Source of the DNA: Nocardioidaceae bacterium
Lineage (GTDB): Bacteria > Actinomycetota > Actinomycetes > Propionibacteriales > Nocardioidaceae
DNA length: 54,403 nt
Direction of reading: 5' to 3'
Assembly (NCBI GenBank): GCA_029266455.1
Contig: JAQSWV010000013.1
Coordinates: forward strand, 1-54,403
The stretch's first letter is position 1. Each line of letters starts with the position of its first letter. The notes under the pieces are model-generated. The model was not told the DNA's origin. It ran no database searches and saw only the letters and a program-made list of their open reading frames with translations. This document shows positions 36,284 to 47,821 of the stretch, piece by piece. A program made the translations under genes and the position numbers.

Positions 36284-36450
36284 TGCGAAATGTCCCCTTC
36301 GAGTGGCCCCCATGAGCCGTTTCACCAGCATGTCACGCGCGCCGGACCAGCCCAACGACCCGGCGGGAAGGCGGTGCGAAACCGTGATGGTTCCGTGCTG
36401 AGGTCGGTACGGACGCAGGACAGCCAGCGCAACAGGGGTCAGCCCTGGGG

Positions 36451-37395
36451 TCAGCCCGCCGCCAGAGCCGACAGGAGCTCGTCCCGCTGGTGCAGTGCGG
36501 CCGCGCGCAACGCTGCCGCGCTGGGACCCGCCGCCAGCACACTGCGGGAGACCGACGGCACCACCCGGTCGAGCAGTCCGGGGAACAACCGGCGCACGTC
36601 GGCGGCTGTGCCGCCCTGGGTGCCCAGCCCGGGCACGAGCAGTGGCCCTCCGCAGTCGAGGTCCTCCCCCGCGTGGTCCAGCGTGGCACCGACGACGGCC
36701 CCGACCGACCCGAGGGCACGGCGACCGGTGGCGGGGTCGGACGCGTTGTGGTCTGCCACGGCGGCGAGGAGGGTGCCGGCAACGGTGCGCCCGGAGGAGG
36801 TCACCGCCCGCTGCACCTCGGCCCCCTCCGGGTTGGAGGTCAGCGTGACCACGAACACACCGGCACCGGACCCGGCCGCAGCGTCCAGGAACGGACGCAG
36901 GGAGCCGAAGCCGAGGTAGGCGTTCACCGTCAGTGCGTCCGCCGCCAGCGGTGCGCCGGGGCGCAGGTAGGCGTCGGCGTAGCCCTGCACGGTGGAGCCC
37001 AGGTCGCCCCGCTTGGCGTCGAGGATCACCAGTGCCCCCGCAGCGCGCGCCCCGGCGATGGTGCGCTCGAGCACCCCGATCCCGGCCGCACCGTGCCGCT
37101 CGAAGAAGGCGGACTGCGGCTTCAGCACGGCGACCTCGCCCGCAAGAGCGGTGACGACCGCGGTCGCGAACCGGTCCAGGCCGTCGGCGTCGTCGGACAG
37201 ACCCCACTGGCCGAGCAGACCCGGATGGGGATCGATCCCGACGCACAGCGGCCCGCGGGCCTGCAGCGCCGAGTGCAGCCGCGGCCCGAACGCCGACTCG
37301 GACCCGCGCGAGCTGCGGGTCCGGTCGTAGGGGTCCGGCCGGCCGGACCGGGCCGGCGGGCTTGCCGGCATGGACGGCGTCGGCGGCATCGACAT
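36451..37395 (-). CDS. pyrF: orotidine-5'-phosphate decarboxylase, type 2
   Basis: Final step of UMP synthesis. It has 314 residues. The first ~35 residues are a Pro/Ser/Arg-rich extension. The core starts LCVGIDPHPGLLGQWG; the catalytic lysine motif is LDAKRGDLGST near 130, the long-type (PyrF type 2) pattern. GLGTQGGTAADV binds phosphate. ATG 37395 has a GAGGAG site and is ten bases from the pyrD stop. It ends the pyrimidine operon. Confidence 0.96.
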   Translation of the reverse strand: MSMPPTPSMPASPPARSGRPDPYDRTRSSRGSESAFGPRLHSALQARGPLCVGIDPHPGLLGQWGLSDDADGLDRFATAVVTALAGEVAVLKPQSAFFERHGAAGIGVLERTIAGARAAGALVILDAKRGDLGSTVQGYADAYLRPGAPLAADALTVNAYLGFGSLRPFLDAAAGSGAGVFVVTLTSNPEGAEVQRAVTSSGRTVAGTLLAAVADHNASDPATGRRALGSVGAVVGATLDHAGEDLDCGGPLLVPGLGTQGGTAADVRRLFPGLLDRVVPSVSRSVLAAGPSAAALRAAALHQRDELLSALAAG

Positions 37396-37405
37396 GGCGT
37401 GCTCC

Positions 37406-38389
37406 TCAGCTGGGGGCTGCTGCTGGTGGCCGGTGCGCCAGGCCCACGACCTCGGACGGTGACCGGAACCCGCGCTGGGAAAGCTCCGCGCGGAGCTCCT
37501 CGGCCACCCGGTGCGGGGCGGACGGGTCGTTGAACAGCACCGTTCCGATCTGGACTGCGTGAGCACCGGCGAGCAGGAACTCGAGGGCGTCCCGGCCCGT
37601 GCGTACCCCGCCCACGCCGACCACGGGGACGTCCGGCATCGCCGCGTGCACCTGCCACACACACCGCACGGCCATCGGCCTGATGGCGGGGCCGGACAGG
37701 CCACCGGTGACCCCCCCGAGCACTGGCGCAAGCGTGTCGGGATCGATGGCGAGCCCCAGGGTGGTGTTGATCATGGTCAGCCCACTCGCGCCTGCCTCCA
37801 TGACCGAGGCCGCGACGGTGACGATGTCGGTGACGTCGGGAGACAGCTTGGCGAGCAGGGGGAGGTCTCGCGGGATCCCGCGGCGCACCGCGGAGACCGC
37901 GCGGGCGGCCTGGACGGGGTCACAGGCGAAGACCTGCCCCCGATCCTCGACGTTGGGGCAGGAGATGTTGACCTCGACGGCGGCGACGCCGGGGCTGGCA
38001 CCGAGCCGACGGCCCAGCTCGGCGTACTCGCCCAGTGAGCCGCCCGCGATCGAGACCACGGCGCGGGCACCGCGCTCGACCAGCCACGGCAGGTCGCGGG
38101 CGAGGAAGGCGTCGATGCCCGGCCCCTGGAGGCCGATCGAGTTGAGCATTCCCGACGGCGTCTCCACCATGCGCGGCGTCGGGCGCCCGGACCGGGCGTC
38201 GAGCATGACCGACTTGGTGACGACGGCTCCGATCGCGGACAGGTCGAGGAACGGTGACAGCTCGCGACCGGCGGCGGCACACCCCGACGCCGTCATCACC
38301 GGCGTGGGGAGGTAGACGCCCGCCAGGGTGACGCCGAGGTCGACGTCCGATCCGGTGGTGGGCCCGCCCGCCGACTCCACCGTGGTCAT
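37406..38389 (-). CDS. pyrD: dihydroorotate dehydrogenase, class 1B catalytic subunit
   Basis: Oxidises dihydroorotate to orotate using FMN. It has 327 residues. The catalytic Cys of class 1 enzymes is in VEVNISCPNVEDRG near residue 135, and the FMN-binding GVGGVRTGRDALEFLLAGA region is near 265. With PyrK next to it (ATGA overlap at 38386-38389), it should form the NAD-linked 1B heterotetramer. Many actinobacteria have the quinone-linked class 2 PyrD instead, so this lineage differs. Confidence 0.96.
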   Translation of the reverse strand: MTTVESAGGPTTGSDVDLGVTLAGVYLPTPVMTASGCAAAGRELSPFLDLSAIGAVVTKSVMLDARSGRPTPRMVETPSGMLNSIGLQGPGIDAFLARDLPWLVERGARAVVSIAGGSLGEYAELGRRLGASPGVAAVEVNISCPNVEDRGQVFACDPVQAARAVSAVRRGIPRDLPLLAKLSPDVTDIVTVAASVMEAGASGLTMINTTLGLAIDPDTLAPVLGGVTGGLSGPAIRPMAVRCVWQVHAAMPDVPVVGVGGVRTGRDALEFLLAGAHAVQIGTVLFNDPSAPHRVAEELRAELSQRGFRSPSEVVGLAHRPPAAAPS

Positions 38390-39252
38390 CGTCCCGGCCC
38401 CACCCGCGGTGCGCCGACGGTGCCGGCGGGCACGGTCCCGACGGCATCCCACAGCACCCGCTCACCACGGAACACCGGTCCCTCGACACATGAGCGGACC
38501 ATCCTGACCAGCCCGTCGTCGTCGCGCACCGGCAGGACGCACGTCATGCAGACGCCCACCCCGCACGCCATCGACTCCTCCACGGCGCACTGGCTCCAGA
38601 CGCCGTGCTCGGCCGCCAGCCCGGCGACCGCACGCAGCATGCCCATCGGGCCGCAGGCGTACACGACGGGCGCGCCGGTCCTGGCCAGCACCTCCGGGAG
38701 TACGTCGATGACCCGCCCGGTGGTCCCCGCCGAGCCGTCCTCCGTGGTCACTGCCACCGTCTGCGCCGAGCGTCGCGCCTCGAGCACGCCGAACAGCCGC
38801 CGCTCGGTGGCGCCTCCGAGGACCATGTGCACCGGACACCCACGCTCGCGCAGCCGTTCGGCCAGGGCGAAGAGCGGTGCACTGCCGTAGCCGCCTCCGA
38901 CCAGTACGCACGGGACGGGCTCGGTGGGCAGGGTGAAGGGACGGCCCAGCGGCCCGACGACGTCCACCTCGTCTGCGGCCCGGCGGTCGGCCAGCCACGC
39001 CGTGCCGCTGCCGTGCACGGCGAAGACGACCTCGACGGTGTCGCCGTAGACCCCCGATGCCTTCGCCCGATAGATCGAGAACGCCCGTCGCAGCAGCATC
39101 GCCGACGTCTCGCCGCCCACAGCTAGCGCGACGAAGGCGCCCGGTCGGGTCCGCTCCGCGACTCCCGGGGCCACCAGGGTCAGGTGGTGGTACTCGCCGG
39201 CCCGGTCCACCGAGAGCACACGCCCCCGCACCTGCAGCGGTTCCCGGTTCAC
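38386..39252 (-). CDS. pyrK: dihydroorotate dehydrogenase electron transfer subunit
   Basis: Passes electrons from PyrD to NAD via FAD and a 2Fe-2S cluster. It has ~288 residues. FAD domain: [13 protein letters not shown] (RxFS motif). NAD domain: [20 protein letters not shown]-terminal iron-sulphur cysteines: [21 protein letters not shown], plus a later Cys in [12 protein letters not shown] 39252 overlaps the carB stop; ATG 39264 would add four residues. Confidence 0.95.
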   Translation of the reverse strand: MNREPLQVRGRVLSVDRAGEYHHLTLVAPGVAERTRPGAFVALAVGGETSAMLLRRAFSIYRAKASGVYGDTVEVVFAVHGSGTAWLADRRAADEVDVVGPLGRPFTLPTEPVPCVLVGGGYGSAPLFALAERLRERGCPVHMVLGGATERRLFGVLEARRSAQTVAVTTEDGSAGTTGRVIDVLPEVLARTGAPVVYACGPMGMLRAVAGLAAEHGVWSQCAVEESMACGVGVCMTCVLPVRDDDGLVRMVRSCVEGPVFRGERVLWDAVGTVPAGTVGAPRVGPGR

Positions 39253-42200
39253 GGGCCGGTCCATGCATCGACGGCATCGACGGCGCGGTTCCCGCGCACC
39301 GACGTCGCCCAGTCCTGCAGGGACCGCACCCCGACCTCGCCGGCCAGCAGCGCCTCGATCCCCTGCACCGCTGCCGCCAGGCCCTGCACCGTGGTGATGC
39401 ACGGAACGTTGCGGGCCACGGCCGCGCTGCGGATCGCGTAACCGTCGAGCCGGGGGCTTCCTCCGGCGGTGGTGCCGTGCGGGGTATTGACCACCAGCCC
39501 GACCTCGCCGCCGCGGATCAGCGCCACGATGCTCGAGCCTCTCGGCTGACCCTCGAGGTCCGGCTCATCGGCGGCCGGCAGGAGTTCGTGTGACTCAGTG
39601 CTGTCGTCGACCGGACCGCGCCCAGCCCGCTCCGACAGCTTGGGAACCACGGTGGCAGCGACTCCGTTGCGTCGCAGCACGGCCGCCGTGCCACTGGTCG
39701 CCAGGATCTCGAAGCCGAGGTCGGCCAGCCGCTTGACCGGGAAGATCATGTGCCGCTTGTCCCGGTTGGCCATCGACACGAAGACCCTGCCCGTGGTGGG
39801 CAGCGGCCCGAACGCCCCGGCCTGGGCCTTGGCGAAGGCGGTCCCGAAGCCGGCGTCGATGCCCATCACCTCGCCGGTCGAACGCATCTCCGGGCCCAGC
39901 ACGGTGTCGACGCTGCGACCGTCGACGGTGCGGAACCGGTTGAACGGCATCACCGCCTCCTTGACGGCGATGGGGGCGCTCGGGGGCAGCGAGCCGCCGT
40001 CGCCCTGGTCGGGCAGAAGCCCCTCGCGCCGCAGCTGGGCGATGCTCGTGCCCAGCATGACCCGCGCCGCCGCCTTGGCCAGTGGCACCGCGGTGGCCTT
40101 GGAGACGAAAGGCACCGTTCTGGACGCCCGTGGGTTGGCCTCCAGCACGTACAGCACGTCACCGCTCAGCGCGTACTGGACGTTGAGCAGGCCGCGCACG
40201 CCCACCCCGCGTGCGATCGCCTCGGTCGAGGTACGGATACGGTCGATCTCCTCGCGCCCCAGGGTCATCGGCGGAAGCGCGCAGGCGGAATCGCCGGAGT
40301 GGATGCCCGCCTCCTCGATGTGCTCCATCACGCCACCGAGGTAGAGCTGCTCCCCGTCGAAGAGCGCGTCCACGTCGATCTCGACGGCGTCATCGAGGAA
40401 GCGGTCCACCAGCACGGGATGCTCCGGCGAGACCTGGGTGGCCCGTCCGATGTACGAGGCCAGCGCCTCGTCGTCGTAGACGATCTCCATGCCGCGGCCA
40501 CCCAGCACGTACGAGGGGCGCACCAGCACCGGGTACCCCACCGAGTCGGCCACCCGCTTGGCGCCCTCGAAGGAGGTCGCCGTGCCGTGCTTGGGAGCCG
40601 GCAGCCCGGCCTCGGCCAGCACCTCACCGAACGACCCACGGTCCTCGGCCAGGTGGATCGCCCGCGGCGTCGTGCCGACGATGGGCACGCCCTCGTCGGC
40701 CAGGGACTGCGCCAGCCCGAGCGGCGTCTGCCCGCCCAGCTGGACCACCACGCCGGCAACGGGCCCCGCCTGCTGCTCGGCGTGCACGACCTCGAGCACG
40801 TCCTCGAGGGTGAGCGGCTCGAAGTAGAGCCGGTCGGAGGTGTCGTAGTCGGTCGAGACCGTCTCAGGGTTGCAGTTGACCATGACCGTCTCGTAGCCCG
40901 CGTCGCCGAGCGCAAGGCTCGCGTGCACGCACGAGTAGTCGAACTCGATGCCTTGGCCGATCCGGTTCGGCCCACTTCCCAGGATGAGGACGGCGGGCCG
41001 GGACCGTGGTGGCACCTCGGTCTCCTCGTCGTACGACGAGTAGTGGTACGGGGTGCGCGCGGCGAACTCCGCCGCGCAGGTGTCGACCGTCTTGTAGACC
41101 GGCCGGATGCCCAGCGCGTGCCGGACACCGCGGACGACGTCCGGCCGCAGCTCGCGCAGCTGGCCCACCTGTGCGTCGGACAGCCCGTGCCGCTTGGCTG
41201 CGCGCAGCAGCTCGGGGGTGAGGGCAGGCGCAGCACGAACGGCGCCTGCCAGCTCGTTGATCAGGGCGAGCTGGTCGAGGAACCACGGATCGATGCCGGT
41301 GGCCTCGTGCAACTGCTCGACGGTCGCGCCGACGCGCATGGCGTCCATCACCAGCCGCAGCCGGCCGTCGTGCGGTATTCGGATCCGCTCGAGCAGGTCG
41401 TCGAGGGTGCCCGGGTCGCCCCTCCAGCCGAACGGCGCATCCGGGCTCTCGAGGGAGCGCAACGCCTTGTTGAGCGCCTCGGTGAAGTTGCGACCGATGG
41501 CCATCGCCTCACCGACCGACTTCATGTGCGTGGTCAGCTTCGGGTCGGCGGCCGGGAACTTCTCGAAGGCGAACCTCGGCACCTTGACCACCACGTAGTC
41601 CAGCGTCGGCTCGAAGCTGGCCGGGGTCTCCGCCGTGATGTCGTTGGGGATCTCGTCGAGGGTGTAGCCGATGGCGACCTTGGCGGCGATCTTGGCGATC
41701 GGGAAGCCGGTCGCCTTGCTGGCAAGGGCACTGGAGCGTGACACGCGCGGATTCATCTCGATGACGACCATGCGGCCGTCGGCCGGGTCCACCGCGAACT
41801 GGATGTTGCAGCCGCCGGTGTCGACGCCGACCGCGCGGATGACACCGATCGCGACGTCACGCATGCGCTGGTACTCGCGGTCGGTCAGCGTCATGGCAGG
41901 CGCCACCGTGATCGAGTCACCGGTGTGCACGCCCATCGGGTCGAGATTCTCGATCGAGCAGACGATGACGACGTTGTCGGCGCAGTCGCGCATCACCTCG
42001 AGCTCGTACTCCTTCCAGCCGAGGATCGACTCCTCCAGCAGGACTTCGGTGGTGGGGCTCGCGGCGAGCCCGGCACCGGCGATCCGGTACAGGTCCGACT
42101 CGTCATAGGCCATGCCTGACCCGACGCCGCCCATCGTGTACGACGGGCGCACCACCACCGGATAGCCCAGTTCGTCCACCGCCTCCAGGCAGTCCGACAT

Positions 42201-42665
42201 CGAGTGGCAGATCGCCGACCGCGCCACCTCGGCCGCCCACTCGGCCGGCAGCGCCTCCACGACCGCCTTGAAGGACTCGCGGTTCTCGCCCTTCTGGATG
42301 GCATCGATCGATGCGCCGATCAGCTCGACGTCGTACTTGTCGAGCACTCCGCCCTCGGCCAGCGCCACCGCGCAGTTGAGCGCGGTCTGACCTCCCAGCG
42401 TGGCCAGCAAGGCATCCGGGCGCTCCTTGGCGATCACCTTCTCGACGAACTCCGGCGTGATGGGTTCGACGTACGTGGCGTCGGCGAACTCCGGGTCGGT
42501 CATGATCGTGGCCGGGTTGGAGTTCACCAGCACCACGCGCAGCCCCTCGGAGCGCAGCACCCTGCACGCCTGGGTTCCGGAGTAGTCGAACTCGCAGGCC
42601 TGTCCGATGACGATCGGACCCGAACCGATGACCAGCACCGACTGGATGTCGTCGCGGCGTGGCAT
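39249..42665 (-). CDS. carB: carbamoyl phosphate synthase large subunit
   Basis: Makes carbamoyl phosphate for both pyrimidines and arginine (ArgF in this window). It has 1138 residues. Two homologous ATP-grasp halves are present: [21 protein letters not shown] near the start and [21 protein letters not shown] near residue 580. The oligomerisation domain lies between them, and the C-terminal MGS-like allosteric domain is present ([30 protein letters not shown]). Full length with both metal sites. ATG 42665 shares its A with the carA stop (TGATG). Confidence 0.98.
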   Translation of the reverse strand: MPRRDDIQSVLVIGSGPIVIGQACEFDYSGTQACRVLRSEGLRVVLVNSNPATIMTDPEFADATYVEPITPEFVEKVIAKERPDALLATLGGQTALNCAVALAEGGVLDKYDVELIGASIDAIQKGENRESFKAVVEALPAEWAAEVARSAICHSMSDCLEAVDELGYPVVVRPSYTMGGVGSGMAYDESDLYRIAGAGLAASPTTEVLLEESILGWKEYELEVMRDCADNVVIVCSIENLDPMGVHTGDSITVAPAMTLTDREYQRMRDVAIGVIRAVGVDTGGCNIQFAVDPADGRMVVIEMNPRVSRSSALASKATGFPIAKIAAKVAIGYTLDEIPNDITAETPASFEPTLDYVVVKVPRFAFEKFPAADPKLTTHMKSVGEAMAIGRNFTEALNKALRSLESPDAPFGWRGDPGTLDDLLERIRIPHDGRLRLVMDAMRVGATVEQLHEATGIDPWFLDQLALINELAGAVRAAPALTPELLRAAKRHGLSDAQVGQLRELRPDVVRGVRHALGIRPVYKTVDTCAAEFAARTPYHYSSYDEETEVPPRSRPAVLILGSGPNRIGQGIEFDYSCVHASLALGDAGYETVMVNCNPETVSTDYDTSDRLYFEPLTLEDVLEVVHAEQQAGPVAGVVVQLGGQTPLGLAQSLADEGVPIVGTTPRAIHLAEDRGSFGEVLAEAGLPAPKHGTATSFEGAKRVADSVGYPVLVRPSYVLGGRGMEIVYDDEALASYIGRATQVSPEHPVLVDRFLDDAVEIDVDALFDGEQLYLGGVMEHIEEAGIHSGDSACALPPMTLGREEIDRIRTSTEAIARGVGVRGLLNVQYALSGDVLYVLEANPRASRTVPFVSKATAVPLAKAAARVMLGTSIAQLRREGLLPDQGDGGSLPPSAPIAVKEAVMPFNRFRTVDGRSVDTVLGPEMRSTGEVMGIDAGFGTAFAKAQAGAFGPLPTTGRVFVSMANRDKRHMIFPVKRLADLGFEILATSGTAAVLRRNGVAATVVPKLSERAGRGPVDDSTESHELLPAADEPDLEGQPRGSSIVALIRGGEVGLVVNTPHGTTAGGSPRLDGYAIRSAAVARNVPCITTVQGLAAAVQGIEALLAGEVGVRSLQDWATSVRGNRAVDAVDAWTGP

Positions 42666-43798
42666 CAGGGGCGCCCCTCCATCAGGTCGGTGAAGCGGTC
42701 GAACAGGTACGCCGAGTCGTGCGGGCCCGCGGCCGCCTCCGGGTGGTACTGCACGCTGAACGCCGGGGCGTCCAGCAGCGCCAGCCCCTCGACCACGTCG
42801 TCGTTCAGGCATACGTGGGTCACCCGTGCGCGCCCGAAGTCGGTGTCGGCCGTCGCATCCGTCGAAGCACCGCCGCCCGGCCAGGCGACGGCGAAGCCAT
42901 GGTTGTGCGCCGTCACCTCGACCCTGCCGGTCGTCAGATCCACGACCGGCTGGTTGATCCCGCGGTGGCCGTACTTGAGCTTGTACGTCTCGAAGCCGAG
43001 CGCCCGGCCGAACAGCTGGTTGCCGAAGCAGATGCCGAAGAACGGGAGCCTCCGCTCGAGAACGTCGCGCAGCAGGCCGACCACGTGCGGGTTGGCGCTG
43101 GGATCGCCGGGTCCGTTGGAGAAGAACACCCCGTCGGCGCCGAGCTCCTCGATGTCGGCGATCGAGCTGGTCGCCGGCAGGACGTGGGTCTCGACGCCGC
43201 GCTCGGCGAGCCGGTAGGGGGTCATGGTCTTGATGCCGAGGTCGAGCGCGGCGACGGTGAGCCGTCGTGGCCCGTGGGCGGGGACGACGTACCGCTCGCC
43301 GGTGGTGACCTCACCGGCGAGAGCGGCCCCCGACATGGCCGGTGCCGCGCGTACCGCTGCCAGCAGGGCGTCGACATCGGTCGACACCGAGGAGATCCCG
43401 ATGCGCATGGCGCCGCGGTCGCGCAGGTGCCGGGTCAGCGCCCGGGTGTCGACGCCGCTGATGCCGACGACCTGCTGGTCCCGGAGCTCGTCGCCGAGGG
43501 TTCGGCGGGACCTCCAGCTGCTCGGGCGCGGCGAGGGGTCCCGGACGACGTATCCCGCCACCCAGATGCGCTCGGACTCCGCGTCCTCGTCGTTGACGCC
43601 GGTGTTGCCGATGTGCGGCGCCGTCATCACCACCACTTGGCGACGGTAGGACGGGTCGGTGAGCGTCTCCTGGTAGCCGGTCATGCCGGTCGAGAAGACC
43701 GCCTCCCCGACGGTCTGCCCGATGGCCCCGAAGGCCTCGCCGTGGAAGGCGCGGCCGTCCTCGAGCACCAGCACCGCCGCCGGGTTGCCGCCGCTCAC
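42665..43798 (-). CDS. carA: carbamoyl phosphate synthase small (glutaminase) subunit
   Basis: Hydrolyses glutamine and feeds ammonia to CarB. It has 377 residues. N-terminal domain [16 protein letters not shown]...[15 protein letters not shown]. The class I glutaminase nucleophile Cys is in [16 protein letters not shown] near 250, the actinobacterial variant of GICLGHQ; the catalytic His/Glu are in [17 protein letters not shown] 43798 overlaps pyrC (GTGA); GTG 43800 is out of frame. Confidence 0.97.
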   Translation of the reverse strand: MSGGNPAAVLVLEDGRAFHGEAFGAIGQTVGEAVFSTGMTGYQETLTDPSYRRQVVVMTAPHIGNTGVNDEDAESERIWVAGYVVRDPSPRPSSWRSRRTLGDELRDQQVVGISGVDTRALTRHLRDRGAMRIGISSVSTDVDALLAAVRAAPAMSGAALAGEVTTGERYVVPAHGPRRLTVAALDLGIKTMTPYRLAERGVETHVLPATSSIADIEELGADGVFFSNGPGDPSANPHVVGLLRDVLERRLPFFGICFGNQLFGRALGFETYKLKYGHRGINQPVVDLTTGRVEVTAHNHGFAVAWPGGGASTDATADTDFGRARVTHVCLNDDVVEGLALLDAPAFSVQYHPEAAAGPHDSAYLFDRFTDLMEGRP

Positions 43799-45089
43799 AC
43801 CAGCTCTCCGTCCAGCACGGTGGGCCGTCCGCGCAGCACGGTCGAGATGACCCGCCCGGGCAGCTCGGTCCCGGCGTACGGGGTGTTCCGCGAGAGGGAG
43901 GCCGACTGCCCCGGTCGTATCGTTCGGCGGGCCGCGGGGTCGACCAGCACGAGGTTGGCCGGCTCGCCCACGGCGAGGGGACGACCCTGGTCGCCGACGC
44001 GGCCGATCCGCGCCGGCCTGCCAGCCATCCGGTCGGCCACCCCGGCCCAGTCGAGGAGCCCCGTCTCCACCATGGCTTCCTGTACCACCGACAGGGCGGT
44101 GTCGAGACCGAGCATCCCGAACGCGGCGGCCGCCCACTCGCACTCCTTGTCCTCGACCGGGTGCGGCGCGTGGTCGGTGGCGACCGCGTCGATGGTGCCG
44201 TCGGCCAAGCCCTCACGCACGGCCTCGACGTCGGCCTTGGTGCGCAGCGGTGGGTTGACCTTGAACAGGGGGTCGTACGACTCCGCCAGCTGGTCGGTGA
44301 GCAGCAGGTGGTGCGGGGTGACCTCGGCGGTGACGTCCCACCCCTTGCTCTTGGCCCAGCGGATGATCTCGACCGAGCCGGCCGTCGAGACGTGGCAGAC
44401 GTGCAGGCGTGAGCCGACATGGGCCGCCAGCAGGCAGTCACGGGCGATGATCGCCTCCTCGGCGACTGCCGGCCAGCCGGCCAGCCCCAGCCGGCCGGAC
44501 AGCTCGCCTTCGTTCATCTGCGCGCCGGCGGTGAGGCCGGGCTCCTGCGCGTGCTGCGCCACGACACCGTCGAAGGCCTTGACGTACTCGAGCGCGCGCC
44601 GCATGAGCACGGCGTCGGACACGCAGTGCCCGTCGTCGGAGAAGACACGTACCCGGGCGGCGGAGTCTGCCATCGCGCCGAGCTCGGCGAGCCGCACGCC
44701 CTCGAGCCCGACCGACACCGCCCCCACCGGGTGCACGTCGCAGTGACCCGCCTCCGCACCCAGCCGCCAGACCTGCTCGACGACTCCGGCGGTGTCCGCG
44801 ACCGGATCGGTGTTGGCCATGGCATGGACGGCGGTGAAGCCACCCGCCGCCGCAGCCCGGGTGCCGGTGCTGACGGTCTCGGCGTCCTCCCGACCCGGTT
44901 CACGCAGGTGGGTGTGCAGATCCACGAGACCGGGTAGGGCCACCAGGCCGTCGGCCTCGATCACCAGCGCCCCGGGCGCGTCGAGGCGGGGACCGACGTC
45001 GGCCACCGCCGCGTCGCGTAGCAGGAGGTCGGCGGGCTCGGCACCGAGCACCCTGGCGCCGCGGACGAGGATCTCGGTCGCACCGTCGC

Positions 45090-45093
<4 letters not shown>
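43795..45093 (-). CDS. pyrC: dihydroorotase
   Basis: Cyclises carbamoyl aspartate to dihydroorotate. It has 432 residues, class I type. The metal-binding motif is [17 protein letters not shown] near 55; further His ligands are in [13 protein letters not shown] and TPHHLLLT; the catalytic Asp is in VATDHAPH near 305. ATG 45093 overlaps the pyrB stop and its own stop overlaps carA. Confidence 0.97.
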
Positions 45094-46741
<1,648 letters not shown>

Positions 46742-46750
46742 TCAGAGGGG

Positions 46751-46779
46751 ACGCTATCAGCCCGCCGGGACACGGTCGC
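46751..46779 (-). promoter_or_regulatory. pyr operon promoter
   Basis: -10 TAGCGT (46751-46756), 17-base spacer, weak -35 GCGACC (46774-46779). Transcription would start ~46744, leaving only the PyrR hairpin as leader. The -35 is four bases from the 16-base palindrome at 46783-46798. Confidence 0.5.
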
Positions 46780-46782
46780 CAC

Positions 46783-46798
46783 CAGTTCCGCGGAACTG
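46783..46798. promoter_or_regulatory. perfect 16-base palindrome (putative operator)
   Basis: CAGTTCCGCGGAACTG, fully self-complementary, in the ~200-base pyrR/bldD intergenic region. It overlaps the likely -35 of bldD and abuts the -35 of pyrR, so a dimeric regulator bound here would affect both. It does not match the BldD consensus (AGTGA...TCACC). Binding protein unknown. Confidence 0.7.
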
Positions 46799-46841
46799 AC
46801 AGAAAGTGACCCTGCTCGGGATAGGATTGCGGAGAGTCACC
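46796..46841 (+). promoter_or_regulatory. bldD promoter with BldD-box half-sites
   Basis: Plus-strand CTGACA (46796-46801) and TAGGAT/GGATAG (46819-46827) form a plausible -35/-10 (17 bases to GGATAG, 20 to TAGGAT). AGTGAC at 46805-46810 and TCACC at 46837-46841 match the two halves of the BldD consensus AGTGA(n)TCACC and flank the -10, so autorepression by BldD is likely. Confidence 0.6.
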
Positions 46842-46892
46842 GGGGAGGCAGACGCCACGGGTACTCATCAACAGGCTCACAGGGAGGCCGCG

Positions 46893-47468
46893 GTGACGAA
46901 CGAGTACGCACATGCGCTGGGCGCACGATTGCGTTCGATCCGCCAGCAGCAAGGCATGTCCCTGCAGGCTGTCGAGGAGAAGTCGCAGGGCCGCTGGAAG
47001 GCGGTCGTGATCGGCTCCTACGAGCGCGGCGACCGTGCCGTGACCGTGCACAAGCTCTCCGAGCTGGCCCGGTTCTACGGCGTACCTGTTGAGGAGCTGC
47101 TGCCGGGCGGGAGCCAGACGGCACCCGCGGCGATGGAGCCCCCGGAGCGACTCATCCTGGATCTCACCCAGCTGCACAACCTCGACGAGCACGACGCCGC
47201 GCCGCTGGCCCGGTACGCGCAGTCGATCCAGTCCCAGCGTGGCGACTACAACGGCAGGGTGCTGTCCATCCGCCAGGAGGACCTGCGCACGCTGGCAGTC
47301 ATCTACGAGGAGCAGCCGAGCGTGCTGGCCGCACGGCTGACCGCATGGGGCGTGCTGCGGCCCGCGGCGCGACCGGAGCCGACCGACAGCCCGTCGGAGA
47401 GCGACGACGCGCCGATCACCACCGCCGCCGGCGGAGCCGAGTGGGCCTCGCCCGCCCACCCCGCCTGA
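46893..47468 (+). CDS. bldD: BldD-family developmental regulator, c-di-GMP responsive
   Basis: Global DNA-binding regulator. It has 191 residues from GTG 46893 (AGGGAGG upstream). Residues ~8-70 are an XRE-type helix-turn-helix (LGARLRSIRQQQGMSLQAVEEK...). The C-terminal domain has the cyclic-di-GMP signature RxD-x8-RxxD, seen as R116-G-D118 and R127-Q-E-D130, so tetramer control by c-di-GMP should be retained. A ~45-residue disordered Pro/Ser/Ala tail follows. Divergent from pyrR, as in Streptomyces and relatives. Confidence 0.95.
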   Translation: MTNEYAHALGARLRSIRQQQGMSLQAVEEKSQGRWKAVVIGSYERGDRAVTVHKLSELARFYGVPVEELLPGGSQTAPAAMEPPERLILDLTQLHNLDEHDAAPLARYAQSIQSQRGDYNGRVLSIRQEDLRTLAVIYEEQPSVLAARLTAWGVLRPAARPEPTDSPSESDDAPITTAAGGAEWASPAHPA

Positions 47469-47470
47469 CC

Positions 47471-47697
47471 GATCATCCGCGCAGTACGGCGACCGGCGGA
47501 GGCGTGGAATCGCTGCGCCTCGCCTCCCTGACCCATCATCCGCGCAGTACGGCGACCGGCGGGGGCGTCCACTGTCGTCGAGCCTCGCCGTAGTGCGCGG
47601 ATGATCGACGTGGTGGCTATGGTGCGTCGCCGTAGTGCGCGGATGATCGACGTGGTGGCTCTGGTGCGTCGCCGTAGTGCGCGGATGATCGACGTGG
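47471..47697. repeat. five copies of the ATCATCCGCG intergenic repeat (locus 2), partly in 42-base tandem
   Basis: Two copies in plus orientation begin at 47472 and 47535 (ATCATCCGCGCAGTACG then GCGACCGGCGG). Three reversed copies begin at 47585, 47627 and 47669; these three are embedded in an almost exact 42-base tandem unit. The array starts two bases after the bldD stop. The consensus is the same as at 31.1 kb. Confidence 0.95.
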
Positions 47698-47752
47698 GGG
47701 CTCCGCGCGGCAGTGGGTCCCACGGGGCAGTGGGCTCGCCCCACACAGGGAA

Positions 47753-47784
47753 TCGCCCGGCCCGACGTGGGTCGGACCGGGCGA
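47753..47784. terminator. strong bidirectional terminator hairpin
   Basis: 14-pair stem (TCGCCCGG-CCCGAC against GTCGG-ACCGGGCGA, one G-U) with a four-base GTGG loop, between the convergent bldD and osmoprotectant transporter genes and about 40 bases beyond the stop of the binding-protein gene. On the minus strand TTCCCTGTG follows. Confidence 0.75.
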
Positions 47785-47821
47785 CTCGCTCATGCTGGGT
47801 GGTGCTGATGACCTGCCGCGG

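Noticed and set aside
42665-43798. Mutated glutaminase site in carA (GICFGNQ instead of GICLGHQ)
   Set aside because: The Cys is present and the variant is common in actinobacterial CarA.
47585-47697. CRISPR array
   Set aside because: The 42-base units are repeated as a whole with no unique spacers, only three in tandem, and no cas genes are near.
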